Part shown: positions 44,599-52,553 of the stretch, in pieces
Position numbering within the stretch: position 1 is the stretch's first letter
Layout of the letters: every line of letters begins with the position of its first letter
Assembly: GCA_036405135.1 (NCBI GenBank)
Contig: DASWYF010000052.1
Coordinates: 1 to 58,955, forward strand
Length of the DNA: 58,955 nt
Reading direction: 5' to 3'
Source: Verrucomicrobiia bacterium
Lineage (GTDB): Bacteria; Verrucomicrobiota; Verrucomicrobiia; Limisphaerales; JAEYXS01
The notes under the pieces: model-generated
The model's database searches: none
Told to the model about the DNA's origin: nothing
The model's input: only the letters and a program-made list of their open reading frames with translations
Program-made: the position numbers and the translations under genes

Positions 44599-45702
44599 TT
44601 ACCGCAATCCAGGCTGAACCCCATCACCTGCATCCTTAACAAGTCGTAATATGCGTTTGGCTATGGAAACAAGCTGATCATATGTAAAAACTGTGATTGC
44701 TTTGTTCATCCCTTGCTTCATCAAAATGTGTCTTTTTTGATCTTCAGTAAGGTTGTAACCAATTATGAGCACGCACCGAGGATTTTCAAAAAAAAGCTTC
44801 TTCTGATCCTGCAAGTACGCTCTTTGTCTAACACAGAAGTCCAAGTATCTTTCAGCCTGATTCCAAGCGTCATTAAATTCAGCAGATAAATTCCCATCGC
44901 TTTTGAAAAGCTTCAAAAATGGGTGTTTCAACTCAATCACATCATGACATCCGTCATAACACCGAACAGCAGTAAAGTCCGGGATATTGATATCGTCCAT
45001 TTTCGCATGCCTTAGTAACTGCGAATAATTCCCCGCCAACATCCACTCGCTCCTCGTGAGAATCTGTTGATACTTTGACTCTTCCTCACAATTTGAATCC
45101 AATAATGCTTGGAGTAATTTTAAGCTGTTCTCCATTTCAGCAATCCGCGCCACACCTTGAGGCAACATTTGCTTCAGCCCAAAAAGGACCAAAGTTTGTT
45201 GTGCTAGCATATCCTCGATCCGATAAACCCTTTGATTCTTCTCAAAAGCCAGAGGACCAAAATCATAGAAAACAGATCTTCTCCAACCAAAAGATTGAAC
45301 CACCACAAAAGCTGCATCGACCGGAATCGAGACCCCCACATCTACCTCGGGAATATCTGAAATATCGTTAACATAAACATCCTCACCAGACTTAATTGAA
45401 CGGTTAGATTTAACCGTCATTTTCATATCAAGCTCGTTAACATATGCTGTAGCAGATAAATCGGCATTAACGACAACAAGAAGATGATGAATTTGAAACG
45501 GGTGAGGAAAACCCGGGATTTTCGAGAACAAACATCCATGCAACTGTTCCAGCCTATCCGCTAAATGCGCATCCTTGGGGCCAACCAATTCCCTAAAAAT
45601 CACCTCAACGGTCTCCCCAGCTGCAGCAGTATTTAAAGAAAATCCAGAAGGGAATTGTTTAAGCTGAAAACTTATCGGCATAAAAAATTTTCTGACTGCC
45701 AT
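44599..45702 (-). CDS. sduA: Shedu-family (DUF4263) defence nuclease
   Basis: 367 residues, AT-rich, ending 6 bases from the convergent sulfatase gene. The C-terminal nuclease domain has NIPDFTAVRCYDGCHDVIELKHPFLKLF: D242, E257-L-K259 is the PD-(D/E)xK-type core. An Asp/Trp-rich helix EFNDAWNQAERYLDFCVRQRAYL (with Q282) follows, then ENPRCVLIIGYNLTE and the family end AITVFTYDQLVSIAKRIL. The N-terminal 200 residues are an all-beta sensor-like region. Shedu is a single-gene antiphage system in which SduA cuts DNA. The start ATG 45702 gives a full-length protein. No defence genes flank it. Confidence 0.87.
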   Translation of the reverse strand: MAVRKFFMPISFQLKQFPSGFSLNTAAAGETVEVIFRELVGPKDAHLADRLEQLHGCLFSKIPGFPHPFQIHHLLVVVNADLSATAYVNELDMKMTVKSNRSIKSGEDVYVNDISDIPEVDVGVSIPVDAAFVVVQSFGWRRSVFYDFGPLAFEKNQRVYRIEDMLAQQTLVLFGLKQMLPQGVARIAEMENSLKLLQALLDSNCEEESKYQQILTRSEWMLAGNYSQLLRHAKMDDINIPDFTAVRCYDGCHDVIELKHPFLKLFKSDGNLSAEFNDAWNQAERYLDFCVRQRAYLQDQKKLFFENPRCVLIIGYNLTEDQKRHILMKQGMNKAITVFTYDQLVSIAKRILRLVKDAGDGVQPGLR

Positions 45703-45806
45703 TCACGCACAAAACCTCACTGAGTTCAATAGTAGCATCTTTTTTTGATAGGAATTTCCATCTACCCTTGACTTGCTCAAAGCCAGAATTGTCTTAGCTT
45801 TCCCCC

Positions 45807-46562
45807 ATGCCCCATCTGATTTACCTGCTGGCATTGTGCTTGTGCGCGAACCTCTCCTTCGCCCAAGAAAAGGAAAAGGTCACCCTCGAATCAGGCCGCT
45901 ACGAGCAACGCCATCGCGCTGGCTTCGATGGCACGGGCCGTTACTACATGGGCCGCGAGATCGCGCATGTCATGGGCCATCAAGCGGCCGATTGGCTCGA
46001 ACGCCCCGAGCGCGAACAGGAAGAGCACACCACGGAGATGATCAAGCTTCTCGACCTGAAACCCGGCGAGAAAGCCGCGGATATCGGCGCAGGCACGGGC
46101 TACATCACCCGCCGCCTCGCGGAAGGCGTGGGCAAGAGCGGCTCGGTTTACGGCGTGGAGATCCAGCAGGAGATGCTTGATCTCTTGCAGAAGAACATGC
46201 GCGAACGCGGCCACACGAACATCATCTCCGTCCTCGGCACCGTCAGTGATCCCAAGCTACCCGCGAACACCCTAGACCTCATCATCATGGTGGATGTGTA
46301 TCACGAATTCTCTCACCCCTACGAGATGATGGATAACATGGTGAAAGCACTGAAGCCCGGTGGCCGCATCGCTTTCGTCGAATTCAAAGCCGAAGACCAG
46401 AGCGTCCCCATCAAGCGCACCCACAAGATGTCCGAAGCCCAGGTAAAAAAAGAAGCCCTCGTTTTCAAAGACCTCGAATGGAGCAAGACCCACACGACGC
46501 TCCCCTGGCAACACGTCATCGTCTTCAAGAAGAAAGCTGCTACACCCGTTAAAGACCGTTAA
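45807..46562 (+). CDS. Exported class I SAM methyltransferase
   Basis: 251 residues. A signal peptide MPHLIYLLALCLCANLSFAQ precedes a methyltransferase domain: LDLKPGEKAADIGAGTGYITRRLAEGV (motif I), VYGVEIQQEMLDLLQKNMRE, NTLDLIIMVDVYHEFSHPYEMMDNMVKALKPGGRIAFVEF and a C-terminal LPWQHVIVFKK strand. Because SAM is cytosolic, an exported enzyme of this kind is odd, yet such proteins recur in Planctomycetes and Verrucomicrobia. Substrate unknown. It may be a lipoprotein-free periplasmic enzyme, or the signal may serve as an anchor. Confidence 0.83.
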   Translation: MPHLIYLLALCLCANLSFAQEKEKVTLESGRYEQRHRAGFDGTGRYYMGREIAHVMGHQAADWLERPEREQEEHTTEMIKLLDLKPGEKAADIGAGTGYITRRLAEGVGKSGSVYGVEIQQEMLDLLQKNMRERGHTNIISVLGTVSDPKLPANTLDLIIMVDVYHEFSHPYEMMDNMVKALKPGGRIAFVEFKAEDQSVPIKRTHKMSEAQVKKEALVFKDLEWSKTHTTLPWQHVIVFKKKAATPVKDR

Positions 46563-46638
46563 ATGGTGATTCGTGAATCGTTAAAAACAATTCCGACCTC
46601 CCCATCCCTGTAGTGCCAGAGGCACGACTCGAGGGTAG

Positions 46639-46757
46639 CCGTGGGTGAAGCGCAGCGAAACCCACGGAAGACCATTTTAAAATCAACCCGAGTCGCGTAG
46701 CGACGACCCGACATTCTCTCGATGTTGGAAGTTGGGCGTTCGATGTTCGATGTTTCC
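46639..46757. repeat. Mixed interspersed repeats between methyltransferase and TPR gene
   Basis: Includes a dyad CCGTGGGTgaagcgcagcgaAACCCACGG at 46639-46667, the element GTCGCGTAGCGAC at 46692-46704 (also at 23639-23651), and a GATGTTGGA-type unit at 46720-46757. The gap 46563-46799 carries no gene. Confidence 0.75.
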
Positions 46758-46799
46758 GCCCCGCTTTCTTCATTCTCCCTTCTTAATTCTTCATTCTGT

Positions 46800-47327
46800 T
46801 CACAACGCCTCAATCCGTTCCCACAACGGCTTCAGATCATCATCCACCATCGCCATCGCCTTGATCGTGCGCACGTCTCCGGCCACATCCATCGCGCGCT
46901 GCAACCACGACCACGCTTCATCGAGCCGCCCCATCTGCGTGGCGTAACACGCCAGATTATACGGAATCGTTTTCTCTCCTGTGAACAGGTCTGCCGCCGG
47001 TCGCAACGCATGCCACGCCTTCTCCAATCCCCCACCCGGCGCGCGTCGCAAGCTGTAAGCCCGATGGATCCACCCGAACGCATTCGTCGGTGCGATCTCC
47101 ACCAAGCGCTCCGCCACCACCAGTGATTCCGCCCACTCCTTCAACTCCGCGTGCAAGCCCCACAGTAACTCCAGCACCTCCGGCTGATCGCGTCCCGCCG
47201 GAGTCAGCGATTGCAACTCAATCACCGCCTCCCGCGAATTCCCGAGCATGGACCACCCGATCGCCGCATCGAACAACAAATTGTCCGGATGCTCAAACCG
47301 CAGCTTCTTCTCTTTTTTGATGGCCAT
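46800..47327 (-). CDS. Tetratricopeptide-repeat protein
   Basis: 175 residues from ATG 47327, preceded by AGGGAAG at a good distance; the frame to 47408 is rejected. Starts MAIKKEKKLRFEHPDNLLFD. Helical repeats follow: AAIGWSMLGNSREAVIELQSL, QPEVLELLWGLHAELKEWAESLVVAERLVEIAPTNAFGWIHRAYSLRR, EKTIPYNLACYATQMGRLDEAWSWLQRAM. These match TPR pairs. Cytoplasmic and probably a scaffold. No partner known. Confidence 0.8.
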   Translation of the reverse strand: MAIKKEKKLRFEHPDNLLFDAAIGWSMLGNSREAVIELQSLTPAGRDQPEVLELLWGLHAELKEWAESLVVAERLVEIAPTNAFGWIHRAYSLRRAPGGGLEKAWHALRPAADLFTGEKTIPYNLACYATQMGRLDEAWSWLQRAMDVAGDVRTIKAMAMVDDDLKPLWERIEAL

Positions 47328-47381
47328 GTAACGCTTCCCTAAAAATGAAACCCAATCCCAAGGAAAGCAAGCCACAGAAGC

Positions 47382-47609
47382 GGAGCGCGACTCTCCGAGT
47401 CGCAGCAACTCACCTAAGCAAAGTCATCTCCCCTTCGCAAAAAACGCTCATTCCCCTTCATTCTCTCTTCGCGCCCTTCTGTTAAACCTCTCCGTTCCCT
47501 CTGTTCCCTCCTGTTCAAAATTCCACCTCATCCCCTCTTTCGATGTTCAGAGTTCGATGTTGGATGTTCGATGTTTCCATCCCAATATTGGCCCGCCGGT
47601 GCAACCGGC
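47382..47609. repeat. Repeat cluster upstream of the GH31 gene
   Basis: Contains the 28-base palindromic unit at 47382-47409 (inverse copy at 5342-5369), a GATGTTCGA-type unit at 47541-47579 and a 20-base unit at 47590-47609 (inverse copy at 5376-5395). The region 47328-47644 has no gene. The apparent N-terminal extension of the GH31 frame to 47543 is translated repeat. Confidence 0.8.
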
Positions 47610-47644
47610 TTGTCCCTTCCCCTCATTCCGTCTTTACTCAGCGC

Positions 47645-50014
47645 ATGGGCAAACGGCCTGAGCCAAAACCAGTCGTATTCACGGACCTCAAGTTAAAGAC
47701 CGCTTCCACCCAAGCGGCCTCTCTGCTCACCCAAGCCGGTCGCGTCGAAATCTCCGTCCTCGCCCCCGACCTCATCCGTCTCCGCGCCACGCGTAACAAA
47801 TCTTTTAACGAAGGCTCCTTCGCCGTCGTAGAACAATCTCGCTCCGCTGTCCCCACCCGCATCACCGAGCGCAAGCAACACCTCGAACTCAGCACCGAAC
47901 AATTCCGTTTCCGCCTCAACAAACAAACCGGCTCATGGCGTGTGACCGACTCTAAAGATTGGGTGATCCTCGAAAGCATTGGTGCCATCGAACACACCAA
48001 GAAAACCGGCATCACCACGCGCCTCAAACTGGAGCCGAAAGAAAGCATTCTCGGCCTCGGCGAATGCACCGGCCCGCTGAACAAACGCGGCCTCATCCGT
48101 GATTTCTGGAACATCGATGTCCTCGGCCACGCCTCGTGCATGCACCCGGCCTTGCGCAGCCTTTATATCGCGATCCCCTTCGGCATCGGCTGGCGACAAG
48201 GCCGCGCCTTCGGCATTTTTTGGGATAATCCCGGCCGTCAATCCTGGGACCTCGGCTGCACCGATGATAAGACTTGGAAACTGACCGCCACCACCGGCGA
48301 TGTGGATCTCTACATCTTTCTCGGCCCCGCTCTGCCGCAGATCATCTCGCGCTTCAGCGAACTCACCGGGCGTATGCCTCTCCCGCCCAAGTGGTCGCTA
48401 GGCTATCATCAATCACGCTACGGCTATCCCTCCCGCGAACGCATCGAGGAGATCGCCCGCACCTTGCGCCGCAAACAGATCCCGTGCGATAGTATCCATC
48501 TCGACATCCCGCACATGGATGCCTACCGCGTCTTCACCTTCGGCAAGACGTTTCCGAAACCCGGCGAGATGATACGCCAGCTCGCCATCAAAGGCTTCAA
48601 GCTTACTGCCATCCTCGATCCCGGCGTGAAGATCGATCGAAAATTTCCCGTCTATCAACGCGGCCGCCGTTTCGATTCATTCGTGAAGGATGCACATGGT
48701 AAAGACGTCGTGGGCAAAGTGTGGCCGGGTAAATCCGTGTTCCCCGATTTCTTCCAGATCGATGTCCGCAACTGGTGGGGCGAAGAGCAAGGCGCGCTCA
48801 GCCGACTCGGCATCCAAGGTTTCTGGAATGACATGAGCGAGCCCGCCGCCTTCGATCTCCCCGGCAAAACTCTGCCCCTCGATGCACGTCATCACACGAC
48901 GTTTGGCTCGAAATCCCACGCGGAAATCCACAATGCCTACGGCCTGCACATGACGCACGCCACGTATGACGGCATGCTCGCTGCCGCACCGGACCGACGC
49001 CCCTTCGTGCTAAGCCGCGGTGGTTACGCTGGCATCCAACGCTACGCCGCCATCTCCACTGGCGATAATAGTTCCACTTGGGAAAACCTCACCGAGACGA
49101 TTCCCATGTTGCTCAACTTGAGCTTGAGCGGTGTGCCGAATTGCGGTGCGGACGTTGGCGGTTTCCTTGAGAGCGCTTCCGGTGAATTGCTCGCGCGCTG
49201 GATGCAGCTCGCCACCTTCACGCCCTACTTCCGCAATCACACGAACAACGAATCAAAAGATCAGGAGCCATGGGCCTTCGGCACCGAAGTGGAAGGCATC
49301 TGCCGCCGTTACATCCAGCTTCGCTACCAGTTACTACCGTATCTCTACTGCCTCTTCGCCGAGGCGCGCGAAACCGGTGCGCCCATCATGCGCCCGCTCG
49401 CGTGGCATCACCCGCAGGACGCCATCGCTGCCGCGTGTGGCGATCAATTCCTGCTCGGTGAAAACGTTCTCGTCGCGCCCATCCTGCAACCCGGTGGTGT
49501 GGCGCGCAGTGTCTATCTGCCGCGCGGCACGTGGTTCAATTTCTGGAATGGCGAAGCCTTCGATGGCGGCCAGCACATCCTCGTGCAAGCCCCGCTGGAC
49601 ACGATTCCCGTCTTCGTCCGCGCCGGAACCATCCTGCCCTTCGGCCCCGTGCAACAATACGTCGGCGAAGTCGCCGAACCTTTCCAAACTCTCCACATCT
49701 GGCCCGGCGGCAATGGCGTGCTCGATTGGTATGAAGACGACGGAGTTTCCAACGACCATCTCACCGGCCAATTCAGCCGTCGTCGCCTCACCACCAAGCC
49801 CATCGGTGAACAAACCGAGATCGTCATCGGCACGAACGAAGGTGAATTCCACAGCCCGCACCAAGCCTGGCGCGTCATGCTCCATCAGCAGGACAAGAAA
49901 CCGAAGCTGACCATCAACGGCCGCACCTTCACCCCACATCACGAAAAAGACTGGGGCTTGGCGATTATTGATCTACCGGTGGTGAAACAGGAGATACGGG
50001 TGTTGGTGAAGTGA
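47645..50014 (+). CDS. Glycoside hydrolase family 31 alpha-glucosidase-like enzyme
   Basis: 789 residues from ATG 47645 (MGKRPEPKPVVFTDLKLKTA). The N-terminal beta domain has LGLGECTGPLNKRG. The barrel follows with LPPKWSLGYHQSRYGYPSRERIEEIARTLRRKQIPCDSIHLDIPHMD. The catalytic nucleophile lies in GFWNDMSEPAAF (D396; the usual W-x-D-M-N-E-P is changed to W-N-D-M-S-E-P). The acid/base is in SRGGYAGIQRYAAISTGDNSSTWENL. A C-terminal beta domain carries LGENVLVAPI and PVFVRAGTILP. No signal peptide, so it acts on imported alpha-glucosides or xylosides. Confidence 0.94.
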   Translation: MGKRPEPKPVVFTDLKLKTASTQAASLLTQAGRVEISVLAPDLIRLRATRNKSFNEGSFAVVEQSRSAVPTRITERKQHLELSTEQFRFRLNKQTGSWRVTDSKDWVILESIGAIEHTKKTGITTRLKLEPKESILGLGECTGPLNKRGLIRDFWNIDVLGHASCMHPALRSLYIAIPFGIGWRQGRAFGIFWDNPGRQSWDLGCTDDKTWKLTATTGDVDLYIFLGPALPQIISRFSELTGRMPLPPKWSLGYHQSRYGYPSRERIEEIARTLRRKQIPCDSIHLDIPHMDAYRVFTFGKTFPKPGEMIRQLAIKGFKLTAILDPGVKIDRKFPVYQRGRRFDSFVKDAHGKDVVGKVWPGKSVFPDFFQIDVRNWWGEEQGALSRLGIQGFWNDMSEPAAFDLPGKTLPLDARHHTTFGSKSHAEIHNAYGLHMTHATYDGMLAAAPDRRPFVLSRGGYAGIQRYAAISTGDNSSTWENLTETIPMLLNLSLSGVPNCGADVGGFLESASGELLARWMQLATFTPYFRNHTNNESKDQEPWAFGTEVEGICRRYIQLRYQLLPYLYCLFAEARETGAPIMRPLAWHHPQDAIAAACGDQFLLGENVLVAPILQPGGVARSVYLPRGTWFNFWNGEAFDGGQHILVQAPLDTIPVFVRAGTILPFGPVQQYVGEVAEPFQTLHIWPGGNGVLDWYEDDGVSNDHLTGQFSRRRLTTKPIGEQTEIVIGTNEGEFHSPHQAWRVMLHQQDKKPKLTINGRTFTPHHEKDWGLAIIDLPVVKQEIRVLVK

Positions 50015-50038
50015 TCCACGAGTGAAAACACCGGCAAG

Positions 50039-50356
50039 CTATTCCAAATGCAGGTATTTTCCTTCGCCGGTTCGATCGTTCACCCGAATATGAAAGGCTG
50101 TGAAACCAGGGGTGATATGACGGTAACGCACTAGCCACATGTCAGTTTTCGGATCGTAGTGTATGTCACGAAGTTTGTATTCATCCATTCGTCGGCCACG
50201 CGTTTTCGCGATCTCAGCCGCTACATTGAGAACCTCTGGTTCTGTGCGTTGTGCCGTGGACGAAGCAGTTTTCGGTTGAGACGGGTGTTGGCAGCCACTG
50301 CAAAGCACCATTGAAAATACCAGGACAATTCCTTCCTTAAAAAGTGCCTTGCGCAT
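50039..50356 (-). CDS. Small lipoprotein of unknown function
   Basis: 105 residues from ATG 50356; the ATG at 50383 would place nine extra residues ahead of the signal. MRKALFKEGIVLVFSMVLCSGC shows a lipobox L-C-S-G-C with the lipidated cysteine at residue 22. The rest is KTRGRRMDEYKLRDIHYDPKTDMWLVRYRHITPGFTAFHIRVNDRTGEGKYLHLE, a small beta-rich domain with no recognised family. Anchored in the envelope. Confidence 0.7.
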   Translation of the reverse strand: MRKALFKEGIVLVFSMVLCSGCQHPSQPKTASSTAQRTEPEVLNVAAEIAKTRGRRMDEYKLRDIHYDPKTDMWLVRYRHITPGFTAFHIRVNDRTGEGKYLHLE

Positions 50357-50433
50357 AAGCGCACAATATTTCCCACATCTCACCGGTCAAATATAAAGCG
50401 AAGCGCCAATCCCCGGTCCGTCGCGAGTGTCAT

Positions 50434-50769
50434 TCATTCCTGCATGACGCCCCAGCCATCCAGATACCCGTCGACGTGTGACGTTCGCTCTGCCAGCGTT
50501 TTCTCAAACGCATTGATGCCATCATAAGTGACCATCATTCTTTTGGACAACGTAAGCTCCATGCCTCCTTCAGGGTAAGGTTTCGTCTCAATATTCTCGA
50601 GCCTCTCCCCCGACTTAAGGTCGGCTACATATATGCGGGCAATTTGATCTGCTTCCGCCTCCGTCGCATAGACGGCATGAAAATCAACCACATGCTCTTT
50701 GCTAAAATCGAAGCCGTGACTTTCCATCCGACGAAACACATCGCCATTGGCGTCATCTGGATAGTTCAT
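50434..50769 (-). CDS. RraB-like protein (RNase E regulator family)
   Basis: 111 residues. DDANGDVFRRMESHGFDFSKEHVVDFHAVYATEAEADQIARIY followed by MELTLSKRMMVTYDGINAFEKTLAERTSHVDGYLDGWGV matches the RraB fold (PF06877): D-x-x-x-D-x-x-x-L/M-x-x-x-G-D/F-x-F, V-D-F, A-x-x, then a G-x-x-D-G-W-G end. In gamma-proteobacteria RraB binds RNase E. Here only the fold is inferred. Confidence 0.78.
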   Translation of the reverse strand: MNYPDDANGDVFRRMESHGFDFSKEHVVDFHAVYATEAEADQIARIYVADLKSGERLENIETKPYPEGGMELTLSKRMMVTYDGINAFEKTLAERTSHVDGYLDGWGVMQE

Positions 50770-50817
50770 TTTGTCTTATTGGCAATCGGAGCGCCGACCT
50801 CCGGTCCGGCGAGAGCT

Positions 50818-51372
50818 TCATTCACGCAACTCAGTAAACCCGATTTTCTTCAGCGCTTCTCTGGCTTTCTCAAGATCAGGAGCCAGCTCAATGGCTGATA
50901 TTTCCTGATAAGATGGCATTAATCCATTTTCTGATTTGGCTGTTAAAACTTTCCTGGTCGATTCACCAGACAAGAGTTTTTGCAATTCTTCTTCGGCTTC
51001 CAAGCGACGTTTTTCACCCACCCATGCAACCAAGCTGCCGCAAAAATGCCGTCTGCTTTCATACCAACCTCCGCCACTATCACTTGCCACCGCCATTGAA
51101 CGGATTCCTCCGGCATGGTTATCGCGGTATCGGATGGCAATCCACTGGTTGTTCGTCAATGGAATGACTATCCCCCAATCGCCGACCGCATTCGTCAGAT
51201 CACCTGTCGTTTGCGCAGCCTTTAGCAACTTGATAGACTCGCGCCGCACGTTGGAATGCCAAGTCGCCGGATAGATGAACTCGACGTAGGCGTAGAAGCC
51301 AGCAATGCACAGGAGTGCCAAAAAAACTATTGCCTTCAACGGTCGTCCAACCCTATTAGGGGCAAAGCTCAT
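50818..51372 (-). CDS. Hypothetical protein with N-terminal membrane anchor
   Basis: 184 residues, no family recognised. MSFAPNRVGRPLKAIVFLALLCIAGFYAYVEFIYPATWHSNVRR is an anchor. The soluble part has GDWGIVIPLTNNQWIAIRYRDNHAGGIRSMAVASDSGGGWYESRRHFCGSLVAWVGEKRRLEAEEELQKLLSGE. It overlaps the gene upstream by 4 bases (both read leftward), so the two are probably co-translated. Confidence 0.65.
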   Translation of the reverse strand: MSFAPNRVGRPLKAIVFLALLCIAGFYAYVEFIYPATWHSNVRRESIKLLKAAQTTGDLTNAVGDWGIVIPLTNNQWIAIRYRDNHAGGIRSMAVASDSGGGWYESRRHFCGSLVAWVGEKRRLEAEEELQKLLSGESTRKVLTAKSENGLMPSYQEISAIELAPDLEKAREALKKIGFTELRE

Positions 51373-51836
51373 ATCGTGAAATACTTGATATACACAACAA
51401 CCTGATCCTTCTCACGCACAAGATGCGCTTGAATGTAAAAGCCGCCTTGATGCGAAAACTTGGAACGGATTTCGTTCGTGAATGAAGCAGGCCACCAGTT
51501 GCACCTGCTGTTCGCAAAATCCACATGAAACTTGCCCGGAAACTCCTTCATCGCCACTAGGCGCTTCTCCATCAAGTCTTCGGTCCCCGATGGCATCTCG
51601 ATCTTCGCGAAAACGATGGGATCAATCGGTGGCTTGTAATGAAAGCGTAACCCTCTGGCACCCGCTGGAAGCACTAAAGCCGTTTCTGTTTCAATCTTTT
51701 TGAGCGCGTCCGCGGTAAATGATTTTTCATCCAGTTCGAACTCGGTGAGATAGAGGTCCTTTTTACTGCCGCTGAGAGAATAGCCAAGTCCTCCAATAGC
51801 CAAGATAGCTAACAGGATGAAGAACCCTTTGCGCAT
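51369..51836 (-). CDS. Hypothetical membrane-anchored or secreted protein
   Basis: 155 residues. MRKGFFILLAILAIGGLGYSLSGSKKDLYLTEFELDEKSF starts with a hydrophobic anchor or signal. The soluble domain has VLPAGARGLRFHYKPPIDPIVFAKIEMPSGTEDLMEKRLVAMKEFPGKFHVDFA and ends VREKDQVVVYIKYFTI. No family recognised. Overlaps the downstream gene by 4 bases, so the two form a pair of unknown role. Confidence 0.65.
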   Translation of the reverse strand: MRKGFFILLAILAIGGLGYSLSGSKKDLYLTEFELDEKSFTADALKKIETETALVLPAGARGLRFHYKPPIDPIVFAKIEMPSGTEDLMEKRLVAMKEFPGKFHVDFANSRCNWWPASFTNEIRSKFSHQGGFYIQAHLVREKDQVVVYIKYFTI

Positions 51837-52000
51837 GAGGAGAATGTAATTTTAGCGACCACTGGCGGTCAAATTGAAAGACGAACGTTAAGGCATCACC
51901 TTTGGTCTTTTGGGCTTGAAGCTTCTCTGGAGCTTTGAGCTTGGGATTTGGAGCTTTCTAAAAAGCGTGCAACCCCGCTGCATTTCTGTCTAATGAAGGC

Positions 52001-52480
52001 ATGGATGCTTTGTTGAAATTGTTGCACGACAACGCCGCGCTGAAGCCCGCGCAATTGTCCGCCATGCTGAACCAGCCGGAGGCCGAGATCACGGCCAAGA
52101 TCCGGGGCTATGAAGAGGATCAGGTCATCCTCGGCTACCGCACCATCCTCAATGAGGAAAAGCTGGGTGTGAACATTGTCCGCGCCGTGATCGAGGTGAA
52201 GATCACGCCCGAACGCGAAGGCGGCTTCGACCGCATCGCCCAGCGCATCGCCAAGTATGACGAGGTGCGCTCCTGCTATCTTATGTCCGGTGGTTACGAC
52301 CTGCTCGTCATCGTGGAAGGCGAAGACCTGCGCGAAGTCGCCCGCTTCGTCTCCGAGAAGCTCGCCACGATCCAGGGCGTCCTCTCCACCGGCACGCACT
52401 TCATGCTCAAGCCCTACAAGGAACAGGGCGTGTTGATGAAGAAAGAGCTGAACGAAGAACGCCTCGCCGTGACGCCTTAA
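52001..52480 (+). CDS. Lrp/AsnC family transcription regulator
   Basis: 159 residues. The N-terminal helix-turn-helix DALLKLLHDNAALKPAQLSAMLNQPEAEITAKIRGYEEDQVILGYRTILN is the AsnC-type winged helix. The RAM ligand-binding domain follows: VRAVIEVKITPEREGGFDRIAQRIAKYDEVRSCYLMSGGYDLLVIVEGEDLREVARFVSEKLATIQGVLSTGTHFML. The motif G-x-Y-D-L is the family effector site. A strong terminator follows the stop. No obvious amino-acid target gene is adjacent. Confidence 0.92.
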   Translation: MDALLKLLHDNAALKPAQLSAMLNQPEAEITAKIRGYEEDQVILGYRTILNEEKLGVNIVRAVIEVKITPEREGGFDRIAQRIAKYDEVRSCYLMSGGYDLLVIVEGEDLREVARFVSEKLATIQGVLSTGTHFMLKPYKEQGVLMKKELNEERLAVTP

Positions 52481-52503
52481 GCTCAAACCATTTTAGAAAA
52501 GCA

Positions 52504-52529
52504 AAAGGGCCGCCATCAGGCGGCCCTTT
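52504..52529. terminator. Bidirectional terminator between Lrp/AsnC gene and the convergent gene
   Basis: An 11-base perfect stem AAAGGGCCGCC / GGCGGCCCTTT with loop ATCA. A-rich on the left and T-rich on the right, so it can stop transcription from both directions: the regulator on the plus strand and the DUF3352-like gene on the minus strand. Confidence 0.9.
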
Positions 52530-52553
52530 GTATTTTCTAAATTTCAGTCCGGC

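Noticed and set aside
46559..46813. 84-codon frame with TSNIERPTSNIE
   Set aside because: Translation of the GATGTTGGA-type repeat.
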